Both the position numbers and the translations under genes were made by a program. The notes below the pieces were generated by a model, which worked only from the letters and a program-made list of their open reading frames with translations, ran no database searches and was not told the origin of the DNA. From JB111 sp052093225 (lineage in GTDB: Bacteria; Actinomycetota; Actinomycetes; Actinomycetales; Actinomycetaceae), in assembly GCA_052093225.1 (NCBI GenBank), contig JBQDDG010000009.1, positions 16,250 to 80,249 of the forward strand: 64,000 nt of DNA, given 5' to 3'. Positions 1 to 7,675 of this stretch are shown in pieces. The number at the start of each line of letters is the position of its first letter. Position 1 is the stretch's first letter.

Positions 1-438
1 GGTGTACTCCTCGGGCAGCGCGTCCGCCACGCGCGGGGGGACGTACGCGGTGAGGATGCCGGGTTCCACAAGGTCCTGCAGGACGACGGGACCGTCGGAG
101 ATGTACGCGACGTCGGCCGTCGCGCTGCCGGCAGAGTCCTCGGCGGCGAGCCGGGCGACCTGCTCGGTGGAGGAGATGTCGTTCGCGACGAGGTCGATGC
201 CGGGGTACTCCGCCTCGAACGCCTCCTCGATGGCGGCGATGCGGCTCGTGAACGAGTAGACGACCACCTCGCCCTCCTCGGTCGCGGCGGCGACGAGCTC
301 GTCGTGGGTGAGGCCGTCGAGGTCGGGCGCGTTCGGGTCGGCGGTCTCCTCGGCGGTGCAGGCGGCCAGGGTGAGCGTGGCGACGGCGGCCACGGTCATC
401 GCGCCGCGCGTCGTCGAGCGGCGGGTCCGGGTGTGCAT
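1..438 (-). CDS. ABC transporter substrate-binding lipoprotein, N-terminal part (runs off the window)
   Basis: The minus strand from an ATG at 438 gives 146 open codons that continue past the left edge, so only the N-terminus is visible. It starts with an Arg-rich n-region, a hydrophobic stretch and a lipobox ending LTLAAC (Cys27), so it should be a lipid-anchored extracytoplasmic protein. The next residues (EEGEVVVYSFTS, then FEAEYPGIDL) match the start of the Fe3+/2-aminoethylphosphonate/spermidine-type periplasmic binding family. The substrate cannot be told from this part. The gene lies 52 bp downstream of the rpiR-type regulator on the same strand, so regulator and transporter may share a transcript. 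Permease and ATPase genes would be expected further left, outside the window. Confidence 0.8.
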   Translation of the reverse strand, partial: MHTRTRRSTTRGAMTVAAVATLTLAACTAEETADPNAPDLDGLTHDELVAAATEEGEVVVYSFTSRIAAIEEAFEAEYPGIDLVANDISSTEQVARLAAEDSAGSATADVAYISDGPVVLQDLVEPGILTAYVPPRVADALPEEYT

Positions 439-490
439 GGGGTCTCCTTCTCTGGTCGGTCGGGGCTGGGGGCGGTCGGACGGGGGTGGG

Positions 491-1327
491 TCACTCACGG
501 AAGCGGCCGAGCAGCCCGTCCAGCTGCTCGAGCGCGTGCATGGTGCGCTCGCCGCCGGTCTGGCCGACGGAGAGCACGAGCGCGTTGGCGACGGCCATCG
601 GCACCGTGAGGGACTGGTACTCGCGCCCCTCGCCGCGCGGTGCGGACAGGACGACGTCGGGCTGACGGTCGAGGCGGGTGTGGACGGTGTCGGTGATGAG
701 CACGGTGCCGGCGCGCGCCTCGCGCGCGACGTCCAGCAGCTCGACGAGCGAGTGGTGCCGACGACGCAGGGCGACGACGACGACCACGTGGTGCTTCGAC
801 AGGCCCACCAGCCCCTCGGCGAGGTCGCGGTCGGAGGGGCCGAGCCTGATCGCGGTGAGGCCGAAGCGCCGGAACCGCCGTTCGAGCATCTGGGCGAGCG
901 GGGCGGCGTTGCCGCGGGCGCTCAGCAGGATCCGGCGGGCACCGAGCACCCGGTCGGCGGCCTGCTGCAGCGCCCGGCGGTCCACGGCGTTCGCCGCCTC
1001 GAGGAGGGCGGTCACCTCCTCGGCGACGAGGCGGGTGAAGATGTCCTCGTCGTGGGCCTGGTCAAGGCTGTTGCGCATGCGGTCGGCGGCCCCGACCCCC
1101 GCGAGCAGCTCGCTCTGCAGGCTCTGCCGCAGCTCCGGGTAGCCGTCGTACCCGAGCTTCTGCGCGAGCCGGGTGGCGGCGGCGACGTGGACGTTCGCGC
1201 GACGGGCGACCTTCGAGGCGCTGAGGAACGAGGACTCCCCCGGCTGGGACAGCACGACGTCGAGGACGGCGAGGTCCGCGGGGGTCAGTCGGCCGTCGAA
1301 GGCCTCCAGGCGTTCCCGTAGCAGCAT
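491..1327 (-). CDS. MurR/RpiR family transcriptional regulator
   Basis: This 278-aa protein has the RpiR layout. An N-terminal helix-turn-helix (about residues 15-75, with SASKVARRANVHVAAATRLA as the recognition region) is followed by a SIS sugar-phosphate-binding domain (about 105-250, containing ILLSARGNAAPLAQMLERRF and the GTVLITD strand). Members of the family usually sense phosphosugars and control nearby sugar or phosphonate genes. The ATG start at 1327 faces a divergent promoter region with repeated TTGCAG motifs, a plausible autoregulatory site. The downstream gene on the same strand encodes a binding lipoprotein, the likely regulated target. The ligand is unknown. Confidence 0.87.
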   Translation of the reverse strand: MLLRERLEAFDGRLTPADLAVLDVVLSQPGESSFLSASKVARRANVHVAAATRLAQKLGYDGYPELRQSLQSELLAGVGAADRMRNSLDQAHDEDIFTRLVAEEVTALLEAANAVDRRALQQAADRVLGARRILLSARGNAAPLAQMLERRFRRFGLTAIRLGPSDRDLAEGLVGLSKHHVVVVVALRRRHHSLVELLDVAREARAGTVLITDTVHTRLDRQPDVVLSAPRGEGREYQSLTVPMAVANALVLSVGQTGGERTMHALEQLDGLLGRFRE

Positions 1328-1353
1328 TGCGGCAGACTAGGAGTGCATGCTTG

Positions 1354-1400
1354 TTGCAGTACAGGGAAATCCTGCAAATAGCGTTGCAGCCTGCTTGCAG
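1354..1400. promoter_or_regulatory. Candidate operator: four TTGCAG/CTGCAA half-sites
   Basis: The 144-bp gap between the divergent rpiR and hisC-hemA chimera genes is noticeably richer in A/T than its surroundings. It holds TTGCAG at 1354-1359, CTGCAA (the inverse) at 1372-1377, and TTGCAG again at 1384-1389 and 1395-1400. The first pair is an inverted repeat spaced by 12 bp. This would suit binding by the adjacent RpiR regulator, but the assignment is inference from position and symmetry only. Confidence 0.45.
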
Positions 1401-1471
1401 ATGTCCGGTTGGCCAGACACCCGGCGCGGACCGCGCGCCGCGGCGCCGCCCGGGCGCGGCATCCTGGGCCG

Positions 1472-3445
1472 GTGACCTCCGCCGTCGACCCACCAGCCGC
1501 CGACCCCTCGGCCTACGCCCCGGCGGCGCACCTGCGCCCCGCCGTCGCCGGCCTGCCCCGCTACGTGCCCGGCGAGCGGCCGGCGGGCGGACGGGTCGTC
1601 GCCAAGCTCTCCTCGAACGAGATGCGCTACCCACCGCTGCCCGGCGTCGCGGAGGCCGTGGCCGCGGCCCTGGCCGACGCCGGGCGCTACCCGGACCTCG
1701 CCGCGGTCGATCTCACCGCGGCGCTCGCCGAGCGGCACGGCCTCGCCGCCGAGCAGGTGGCGGTCGGCGGCGGGTCGGTCGCCGTCCTGGAGACCGTGCT
1801 CCGTTCCGTGGCGGAGACCGGCGACGAGGTGGTCCTGGCCTGGCGGTCGTTCGAGGCCTACCCCATCGCCATCCAGGTCACCGGGGCCACCGCGGTTCCC
1901 GTGCCGGTCGACGACCGCGGCCGGCACGACCTGCCCGCCATGGCGGCCGCCGTCACCGACCGGACGCGCGCGCTCCTCCTGTGCTCCCCGAACAACCCGA
2001 CCGGGCCCGCCCTGACCCAGAGCGAGGTGCGCGAGCTGCTCGCCGCGGTGCCCCGGCGCGTGCTCGTCCTGCTCGACGAGGCCTACATCGACTTCGTCAC
2101 CGCCGAGGACCCGACCGACGGCCCGGCACTCCTCGCCGAGCACCCCAACCTCGTCGTGCTGCGCACCTTCTCCAAGGCGGCGTCGCTGGCCGCCCTGCGG
2201 ATCGGCTACGCCCTCGGGCACCCCGACGTCGTCGCCGGGATCCGGTCGGCGTCCTCGCCGTTCGGCGCCTCGACCCCCGGCCAGGTGGCCGCGCTCGCCG
2301 CGCTGGACCAGGCGGACGAGATCCGGCGCCGGGTGACCGAGGTCGGCCGGCTCACCGGCCACAGCCTCGGCGACGACGTCGTCCACCACCTCTTCGAGGT
2401 GGCCTCCGGGCTCGACGCGATGGTCGTCGGCGAGCGGGAGATCGTCGGCCAGGTCCGCCGCTCACTCGACGACGCCCGTGCGGTCGGCGCCACGACCCCC
2501 GTCCTCGAGGACGTGCTCCAGCGTGCGTCCAAGGCGTCGCGCCGCATCGCCGTGTCCACCGACCTCGCCGCCGCCGGCCGCTCCGTCGTCGCCGTCGCTC
2601 TCGACCTGGCCGCCGAGGTGGCCCACCAGGGGCGCGCGGTGCCAGCCTGCCCCCGCGACGAGGTCGCTCCCGGCGAGGCGGCCCCGGTCCCGATGCCGCG
2701 CGGTTCCTGGGTGGGTGCCCGCGCGCTCGTCGTCGGCACCGGCGCCTACGTCGGTGCCACGATGGCGGCCCTGCGCCGCCGCGAGTGCACGAACGTCGCC
2801 GTGTGGTCCGCCAGCGGGCGCGCGACGCAGTTCGCCGCCGCGCAGGACGCCCGCGCCGCCACCGACCTCACCACCGAGCTCGCGCGCGCCGACGTCGTCG
2901 TCACCTGCCGCGGCACCGGTACCCCGGTGGTCGACGCCGAGGTCCTTTCCGCCGCGCTCGAGGCCCGTCGCGCCGCGGGCAGGTCGCTGCAGCTCGTGAT
3001 CGTCGACCTCGCGCTGCGCCGCGACGTCTCCGCCGAGGCCGCGGTTCTCCCCGGCGTCCGCGTCATCGACCTCGACACCGTCAAGGCCCACGCTCCCGCC
3101 GCCACCGACGGGCAGGTCCACCGCGCCCAGCAGATGCTCGCCGAGGAGGTGCGCGCCGTCCTCGACCGGAACGCCGAGCGGGAGATGGACGACGTCGTCC
3201 TCGCCGTGCGCGACCGCGTGGGAGCGGCGCTGGAGGACGAGCTCACCCGGCTGCCCATGGGCGGCGACGTCCCCGCCGACCAGGTGGCCCAGGCGCTGCG
3301 GCGGCTCGCCGCCCGGCTCGCCCACCCGCCCACGGTCGCGGCCCGCGCCGCCGGACGCGGCGGCCGCGGCGAGGAGTTCGTCCGCGCGCTCGAGCTCGTC
3401 ACCGGCATCGCCGTCGACGCGGTCGAGACCGAACCGAGCCGGTAG
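1472..3445 (+). CDS. Chimeric ORF: HisC-like aminotransferase N-terminus fused in frame to glutamyl-tRNA reductase lacking its catalytic domain
   Basis: From GTG 1472 this is 657 aa; an upstream in-frame start at 1409 would add 21 residues. Residues 1-291 are histidinol-phosphate aminotransferase, with KLSSNEM, CSPNNPTG, DEAYIDF and the PLP lysine K235 in TFSKAASLAALR. The last ~78 residues of HisC, including the substrate-binding Arg of the GVRISVG motif, are absent. From G292 on it is glutamyl-tRNA reductase (HemA): HHLFEVASGLDAMVVGEREI, the NADPH-binding GTGAYVG (422-428) and the C-terminal dimerisation helix. The HemA N-terminal ~100 residues with the catalytic Cys are missing. No frameshift is visible at the joint (about nt 2342). 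As written, neither enzyme should work normally. It precedes cpfC-hemQ by 31 bp, the usual setting of an actinobacterial hemA. It could be a true rearrangement or an assembly chimera. Confidence 0.85.
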   Translation: MTSAVDPPAADPSAYAPAAHLRPAVAGLPRYVPGERPAGGRVVAKLSSNEMRYPPLPGVAEAVAAALADAGRYPDLAAVDLTAALAERHGLAAEQVAVGGGSVAVLETVLRSVAETGDEVVLAWRSFEAYPIAIQVTGATAVPVPVDDRGRHDLPAMAAAVTDRTRALLLCSPNNPTGPALTQSEVRELLAAVPRRVLVLLDEAYIDFVTAEDPTDGPALLAEHPNLVVLRTFSKAASLAALRIGYALGHPDVVAGIRSASSPFGASTPGQVAALAALDQADEIRRRVTEVGRLTGHSLGDDVVHHLFEVASGLDAMVVGEREIVGQVRRSLDDARAVGATTPVLEDVLQRASKASRRIAVSTDLAAAGRSVVAVALDLAAEVAHQGRAVPACPRDEVAPGEAAPVPMPRGSWVGARALVVGTGAYVGATMAALRRRECTNVAVWSASGRATQFAAAQDARAATDLTTELARADVVVTCRGTGTPVVDAEVLSAALEARRAAGRSLQLVIVDLALRRDVSAEAAVLPGVRVIDLDTVKAHAPAATDGQVHRAQQMLAEEVRAVLDRNAEREMDDVVLAVRDRVGAALEDELTRLPMGGDVPADQVAQALRRLAARLAHPPTVAARAAGRGGRGEEFVRALELVTGIAVDAVETEPSR

Positions 3446-3476
3446 CACCCGGCCACCCAGCACAGGAGGACCGCAC

Positions 3477-4730
3477 GTGAGCACGACGACGAGACGAGAG
3501 CCCCTCGGGGTCGCTCCCGGAACCGAGGCCGGCGCCGCGCCGTCGGGAAGCGCGGTGGCGGGAGCGGCGGCGTCGGGCGTGCCGTCCGGGGCGGCCACCG
3601 ACCCGCTCGCCCCGTACGACGCCGTCCTGCTCATGTCCTTCGGCGGCCCGGAGAAGCCCGCGGACGTCGTCCCGTTCCTGCGCCGCGTCACCGCCGGCCG
3701 CGGCATCCCCGACGAGCGCCTCGAGGAGGTCGGGGAGCACTACTACGCGTTCGGCGGGAAGAGCCCGATCAACGACCTCAACCGCGACCTGCTCGCCGAA
3801 CTGACCGCGGAGCTGGGGTCCCGCGGGCTCGACGTGCCCGTCGGGTGGGGCAACCGCAACTGGGACCCGGACGGCGTCGACGTCCTGCGCGACCTCTACG
3901 ACGCCGGCGCGCGCCGCGTGGCCATGGTCGTCACCTCGGCGTACGGCTCGTACTCGGGCTGCCGCCAGTACCGCCAGGACGTCGGACGCTACGTGCCCAC
4001 GCTCGTGGCCGAGGGGCGCCCGCTCGTCGTCGACAAGGTGCGCCCCTACTTCAACGACCCCGGCTTCGTCTCCGCCAACGCCGACGCGGTCGAGGAGTCG
4101 ATGCGCGAGCTCAACGGCGAGCCGCACCTCATGTTCGTCACGCACTCCATCCCGACGACGATGGAGGTCGCCTCCGGGCGGGAGACGGCGGCGACGTACG
4201 CGGAGCAGCACGAGGAGACCGCGCGTCTCGTCGCGGCGGAGGTCGAGGGCCGGCTCGGCCGCGAGATCGGCTGGTCGCTCACCTACTGCTCGCGCTCCGG
4301 CGACCCCCGCACGCCGTGGCTCGAGCCCGACGTCAACGACGCGCTGCGTGACCTCGCCGGGGTGGGGACGACGTCGGTGGTGCTCAGCCCCATCGGGTTC
4401 GTCTCGGACCACATGGAGGTCGTCTACGACCTCGACACCGAGGCCGCAGAGACCGCGCGGGAGCTCGGCCTGGCGTTCGCGCGCGCGTCGACCGCCGGGA
4501 CCTACCCCCAGTTCGTGTCCGGGCTCGTCGACCTGCTGCTCGACCGCGCGGCCGAGGCGCGCGGCGTGCAGGCCGGGGGAGCCGGACGACGTGAGGTCGT
4601 GGGCGACCTGCCCGCGTGGGACTCGGTGTGCGCCGTCGGCTGCTGCGCGGTGCGCGACGGGGTCGACGACGGCCGGTTGGCGCTGTGCGCGCAGCCGGGT
4701 GATGTGGTGACGACGAGGGAGACGGCATGA
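3477..4730 (+). CDS. cpfC: Coproporphyrin III ferrochelatase
   Basis: This 417-aa protein inserts Fe2+ into coproporphyrin III in the coproporphyrin-dependent heme pathway of Gram-positives. After an Ala/Gly-rich 45-residue N-terminal extension comes the class II chelatase fold: LLMSFGGPEK, then HSIPTTME with the metal/proton-handling His223, and SPIGFVSDHMEVVYDLD with the conserved Glu314. Cys162 (YSGCRQY) and a C-terminal CAVGCC cluster (Cys385, 389, 390) fit the [2Fe-2S] ligands known in actinobacterial ferrochelatases; that role is inferred. The GTG start has an AGGAGG site 7 bp upstream. The gene overlaps hemQ by 4 bp, so the two final steps of heme synthesis are translationally coupled. 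Confidence 0.95.
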   Translation: MSTTTRREPLGVAPGTEAGAAPSGSAVAGAAASGVPSGAATDPLAPYDAVLLMSFGGPEKPADVVPFLRRVTAGRGIPDERLEEVGEHYYAFGGKSPINDLNRDLLAELTAELGSRGLDVPVGWGNRNWDPDGVDVLRDLYDAGARRVAMVVTSAYGSYSGCRQYRQDVGRYVPTLVAEGRPLVVDKVRPYFNDPGFVSANADAVEESMRELNGEPHLMFVTHSIPTTMEVASGRETAATYAEQHEETARLVAAEVEGRLGREIGWSLTYCSRSGDPRTPWLEPDVNDALRDLAGVGTTSVVLSPIGFVSDHMEVVYDLDTEAAETARELGLAFARASTAGTYPQFVSGLVDLLLDRAAEARGVQAGGAGRREVVGDLPAWDSVCAVGCCAVRDGVDDGRLALCAQPGDVVTTRETA

Positions 4731-5422
4731 CCGACGCGGCAGAGCTCAACGCGACCATCCGCTACACGATGTGGTCCGTCTTCGCGACGGCCCAGCCGCT
4801 GCCCGCCGACGACGCCGAGCGCGGCGCCCTGGTGGCCGACCTCGAGCGCGCGGTACGCGGTACCGGCATCGAGGTGCGCGGCTGGTACGACGTCGGCGGG
4901 CTGCGCGCCGACGCCGACCTCATGGTCTGGTGGCACGCCGCCACGATCGAGGAGGTCCAGGCGGCCTACCATGCGCTGCGTGCGTCCGACCTCGGGTCCG
5001 CGCTCGAGCCCGTGTGGTCCGTGGTCGGTCTGCACCGGGAGGCGGAGTTCAACAAGTCGCACGTCCCCGCGTTCCTCAAGGGCGAGCCCGCCGGCGACTA
5101 CATCAGCGTCTACCCGTTCGTGCGCACGCTCGACTGGTACCTGCTGCCCGCCGAGGACCGCTCCCGCATGCTCCGCGAGCACGGGATGGCCGCGCGGGAC
5201 TACCCGGACGTCCGCGCCAACACCGTCTCCGCATTCGCTCTCGGCGACTACGAGTGGATCCTCGCCTTCGAGGCGCCGCAGCTGCACCGGATCGTCGACG
5301 TCATGCGCGAGCTCCGCGGCGTCGAGGCCCGCCTGCACGTCCGCGAGGAGGTCCCCTTCTACACGGGGCCGCGCGTCGAGCTCACCGACTGGGCCGCGCG
5401 CCAGCCGCTCGCGGCGGACTGA
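4727..5422 (+). CDS. hemQ: Coproheme decarboxylase HemQ/ChdC (chlorite dismutase-like fold)
   Basis: A 231-aa protein that converts coproheme to heme b by two H2O2-dependent decarboxylations, acting right after CpfC. The ferredoxin-like repeat fold is recognisable. Key residues match the actinobacterial (Corynebacterium diphtheriae) enzyme with a constant offset of 6: distal His112, catalytic Tyr129 in YPFVRTLDWY, Trp137, and the proximal heme ligand His152 in REHGMAARDY. The ATG overlaps the cpfC stop by 4 bp. About 200 bp of apparently non-coding DNA follow before the next gene, so the heme operon probably ends here. Confidence 0.95.
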   Translation: MTDAAELNATIRYTMWSVFATAQPLPADDAERGALVADLERAVRGTGIEVRGWYDVGGLRADADLMVWWHAATIEEVQAAYHALRASDLGSALEPVWSVVGLHREAEFNKSHVPAFLKGEPAGDYISVYPFVRTLDWYLLPAEDRSRMLREHGMAARDYPDVRANTVSAFALGDYEWILAFEAPQLHRIVDVMRELRGVEARLHVREEVPFYTGPRVELTDWAARQPLAAD

Positions 5423-5630
5423 GGGTCCGGCGGGCGCGTCGAGGTCACCTGGGCCGCCTGCTGCTCTCGGCGGACTGATGGCATATCGGGCGCATCTCCG
5501 GGCGGCGCCTCGTTGCTGGACGTTAGCCCCACAGCAACGCCCCGTCGAGGCTCGTCCACAGCCGTGCGCCGTCGCGACGCTCCTCGTGCTCGCCCGTCCC
5601 TAGCGTGCGTGGCGAGGAGAGGGGGCAGCC

Positions 5631-5894
5631 ATGCTCGACGAGGCGGCGCTGGCGGCGGACGCCATGCGTGTGGGCGGACAGATCGACGCGGTCCAGGTGG
5701 TACGCGAGGCGCTGGTGCGGTGCGTGCCGCTCGCGTGGACCGGCGAGGCGGGACGGGTCGCGACCGAGTCCCGCGACCGGCTCGTGGGTGACATCGACGC
5801 GGCGCTGACGGAGCTACGCGGTGTCCAGGGTCGGCTGTTCGCGCTCTCGATGAGCCCTGGTCACGTGGGCGGCGTCGGGATGCGGGTCCTGTGA
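5631..5894 (+). CDS. WXG100-like small protein (ESX/T7SS type)
   Basis: An 87-aa, predominantly helical protein with a central W36-T37-G38 turn (VPLAWTGEAGR) flanked by two predicted helices. This is the helix-WXG-helix hairpin architecture of WXG100 proteins that pair with or precede type VII secretion substrates. The ATG has a good GA-rich ribosome site (gaggagaggggg). It overlaps the next gene by 4 bp, so the two are probably made together and may bind each other. No T7SS motor genes (EccC, EccD and so on) are in the window. Identification rests on size, helical pattern and the motif. Confidence 0.6.
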   Translation: MLDEAALAADAMRVGGQIDAVQVVREALVRCVPLAWTGEAGRVATESRDRLVGDIDAALTELRGVQGRLFALSMSPGHVGGVGMRVL

Positions 5895-7528
5895 GCCTGC
5901 CGATGGGCTGGGTGCCGCCCTTCCCGCCGAGACCGGACCCGCCGATCCCGCCGGAGGATGTCGGAGCCCTGGACATCGTCTCCTCTGCCGACGCGATGAG
6001 CGTGGACACCGGTGCGGTGCGGACCATGGCGACGAACCTTCGATCGAGCGTCGACGAGCTGCGAGCAGTGGCTCGTGAGCTGCGGGGTGTCGGGGCAGGG
6101 GTCCTCGCTGACGGAAGGTTGCTCACGTCCGCGGCCTGGCCGGGCGGGTCCGCGGGCGTGGACCTCGGCGCGACGCGGGAATCGGCGTTCCTGACAGCCG
6201 ACTCGATCGACGGGATCGCCTCGCGTGCCGAGGACCTGGCCGACGGGCTCGTGCGATGGGCGACCGGTGTCGAACGAGCGGACACCGAGGCTGCCGACTC
6301 CTTCGCGAGTCTCGCGGTCGACATGCTGCTGAACGTGACCGGGACGCGGGTCCTGCTTGACGTCTTCCACGTGGCACGCGCGGCCTTCTCGATCCGGTTC
6401 CCCGCGACTCTGTCCGACTCCGGCCCGCCGCTGTCGGCGGTCGTCGACGACGGGGTGGAGGCGCTGGGGCGGTACGCGATCATCGGAACCGCCGTTGGCG
6501 GGTTCCTCATGCCGTCCGTGGTGGCCATGCCGGAAAGAGGCGTGGAGAGCGGGGAGGGCGCCGCGCGAGCAGCCGTGCCGGTGGTCTCGTTGCTGAGAGG
6601 TGGGCTGTGGGGTGCCGGGCCGGGCACGAGCAGCGCCCGGATCGACGATGCCGGCGTACCGGGACTGTGGCAGCCCGAGGTCGCACCGATGCTCCTCGCG
6701 ACGGTCGGAGGGGCAGCGATCTCGCTCGAGAGGCCGTTCGGGCTCATCCTCGCGCGCCGTCCGGTCCCTGCTCCGACCCCCGGCGCGATCTCCGGGTCGC
6801 AGGTGCGCTCCGTCGCGGATCTCATCGATCGGGTCGACCCGCTGCACGCCGAGTCCTCGAGCCACAACCGGACCCACGTCGAGGTGCTGCGTACCGAGCA
6901 CGCGGACGGCAGCACGTCGTTCATCGTGGTCGTACCGGGGACGAACGCCGAGGCGCACGTCGATCCCGACAACCCCATGGACAACGGGTCGAACATCGAG
7001 CTTGCCGCCGGCGCGGACGCAGCCCTGCTCGACGGGATCTCCGACGCCCTCGAAGCGGCGGGCGCCGCCCCGGGTGACGCGGTGGGGATGATCGGGCACT
7101 CGCAGGGCGGACTCGGCATCGCCCGTTGGGCCTCGAGTGATGCTGCCGAGGACTACGACCTTCGGGCGTCCATCGCGCTCAGCGCGCCAGTCGCGCACTC
7201 CGGCACGCCCGTGTCGGGGCACCACGTCGGCGTGGAGACCACCGGCGACCTGGTGACGGGGCTGGACGGGGCGGCGGTCCCGCCCGCCGACCCAGGTTCC
7301 GGCGGAGGGAGCCGGTCGACCTACACGGTCGATACCGGCGACCCGTGGTGGTACGGCCAGACGCACTACGCCGACCATGCCGCGGCGGGGTGGGACGCGC
7401 TGCTGGCGCACCGCGGGGGCGACCTGGACGTCGCCGCTGTCCAGGCCGAGTTCGCCTACCTGCTGGGTGAGGGGGAGGAGGGCGCGGTCACCGAGTCGGT
7501 GATCGTCGAGCTCGAGCGCGACCAGTGA
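5891..7528 (+). CDS. Alpha/beta-hydrolase with WXG/LXG-like N-terminal helical domain
   Basis: This 545-aa protein starts with GTG inside the upstream stop. Residues ~35-150 are helical and contain a second W-x-G element (SAAWPGGSAG), resembling the N-terminal secretion domain of T7SS-exported proteins. A variable hydrophobic middle follows. The C-terminal half (about 320-520) looks like a lipase/esterase alpha/beta-hydrolase: a TSFIVVVPGTN strand, then the nucleophile elbow GHSQGG with Ser404, and a late HYADH that could supply the His. No classical signal peptide is seen. Together with its 87-aa partner it looks like a T7SS-type effector/chaperone pair, or a cell-surface lipase. Base composition seems slightly lower in GC than the flanking heme genes. 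Confidence 0.6.
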   Translation: MSLPMGWVPPFPPRPDPPIPPEDVGALDIVSSADAMSVDTGAVRTMATNLRSSVDELRAVARELRGVGAGVLADGRLLTSAAWPGGSAGVDLGATRESAFLTADSIDGIASRAEDLADGLVRWATGVERADTEAADSFASLAVDMLLNVTGTRVLLDVFHVARAAFSIRFPATLSDSGPPLSAVVDDGVEALGRYAIIGTAVGGFLMPSVVAMPERGVESGEGAARAAVPVVSLLRGGLWGAGPGTSSARIDDAGVPGLWQPEVAPMLLATVGGAAISLERPFGLILARRPVPAPTPGAISGSQVRSVADLIDRVDPLHAESSSHNRTHVEVLRTEHADGSTSFIVVVPGTNAEAHVDPDNPMDNGSNIELAAGADAALLDGISDALEAAGAAPGDAVGMIGHSQGGLGIARWASSDAAEDYDLRASIALSAPVAHSGTPVSGHHVGVETTGDLVTGLDGAAVPPADPGSGGGSRSTYTVDTGDPWWYGQTHYADHAAAGWDALLAHRGGDLDVAAVQAEFAYLLGEGEEGAVTESVIVELERDQ

Positions 7529-7675
7529 CGGGTGGCGGGCGACGGCCGGTTCGGCTCTCGGTGAACCCGCCGCGGGGTCTGCGCACGGCCTCGCGATCCC
7601 GACGACAATGGGCGTCGTCGTGCCTGCGTGCCGACCGAGGCAGCACCGACCCCCGCCGGCCCTGATGGAGACGAT

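Noticed and set aside
1472..3445. Two frameshifted neighbouring genes (hisC and hemA) instead of one chimera
   Set aside because: The frame is continuous across the joint and both domains lack large parts; no single-base change would restore either gene.
2462..3706. 414-codon minus-strand ORF opposite the hemA part
   Set aside because: Low-complexity Gly/Asp/Arg product with no motif; shadow of the plus-strand coding frame.
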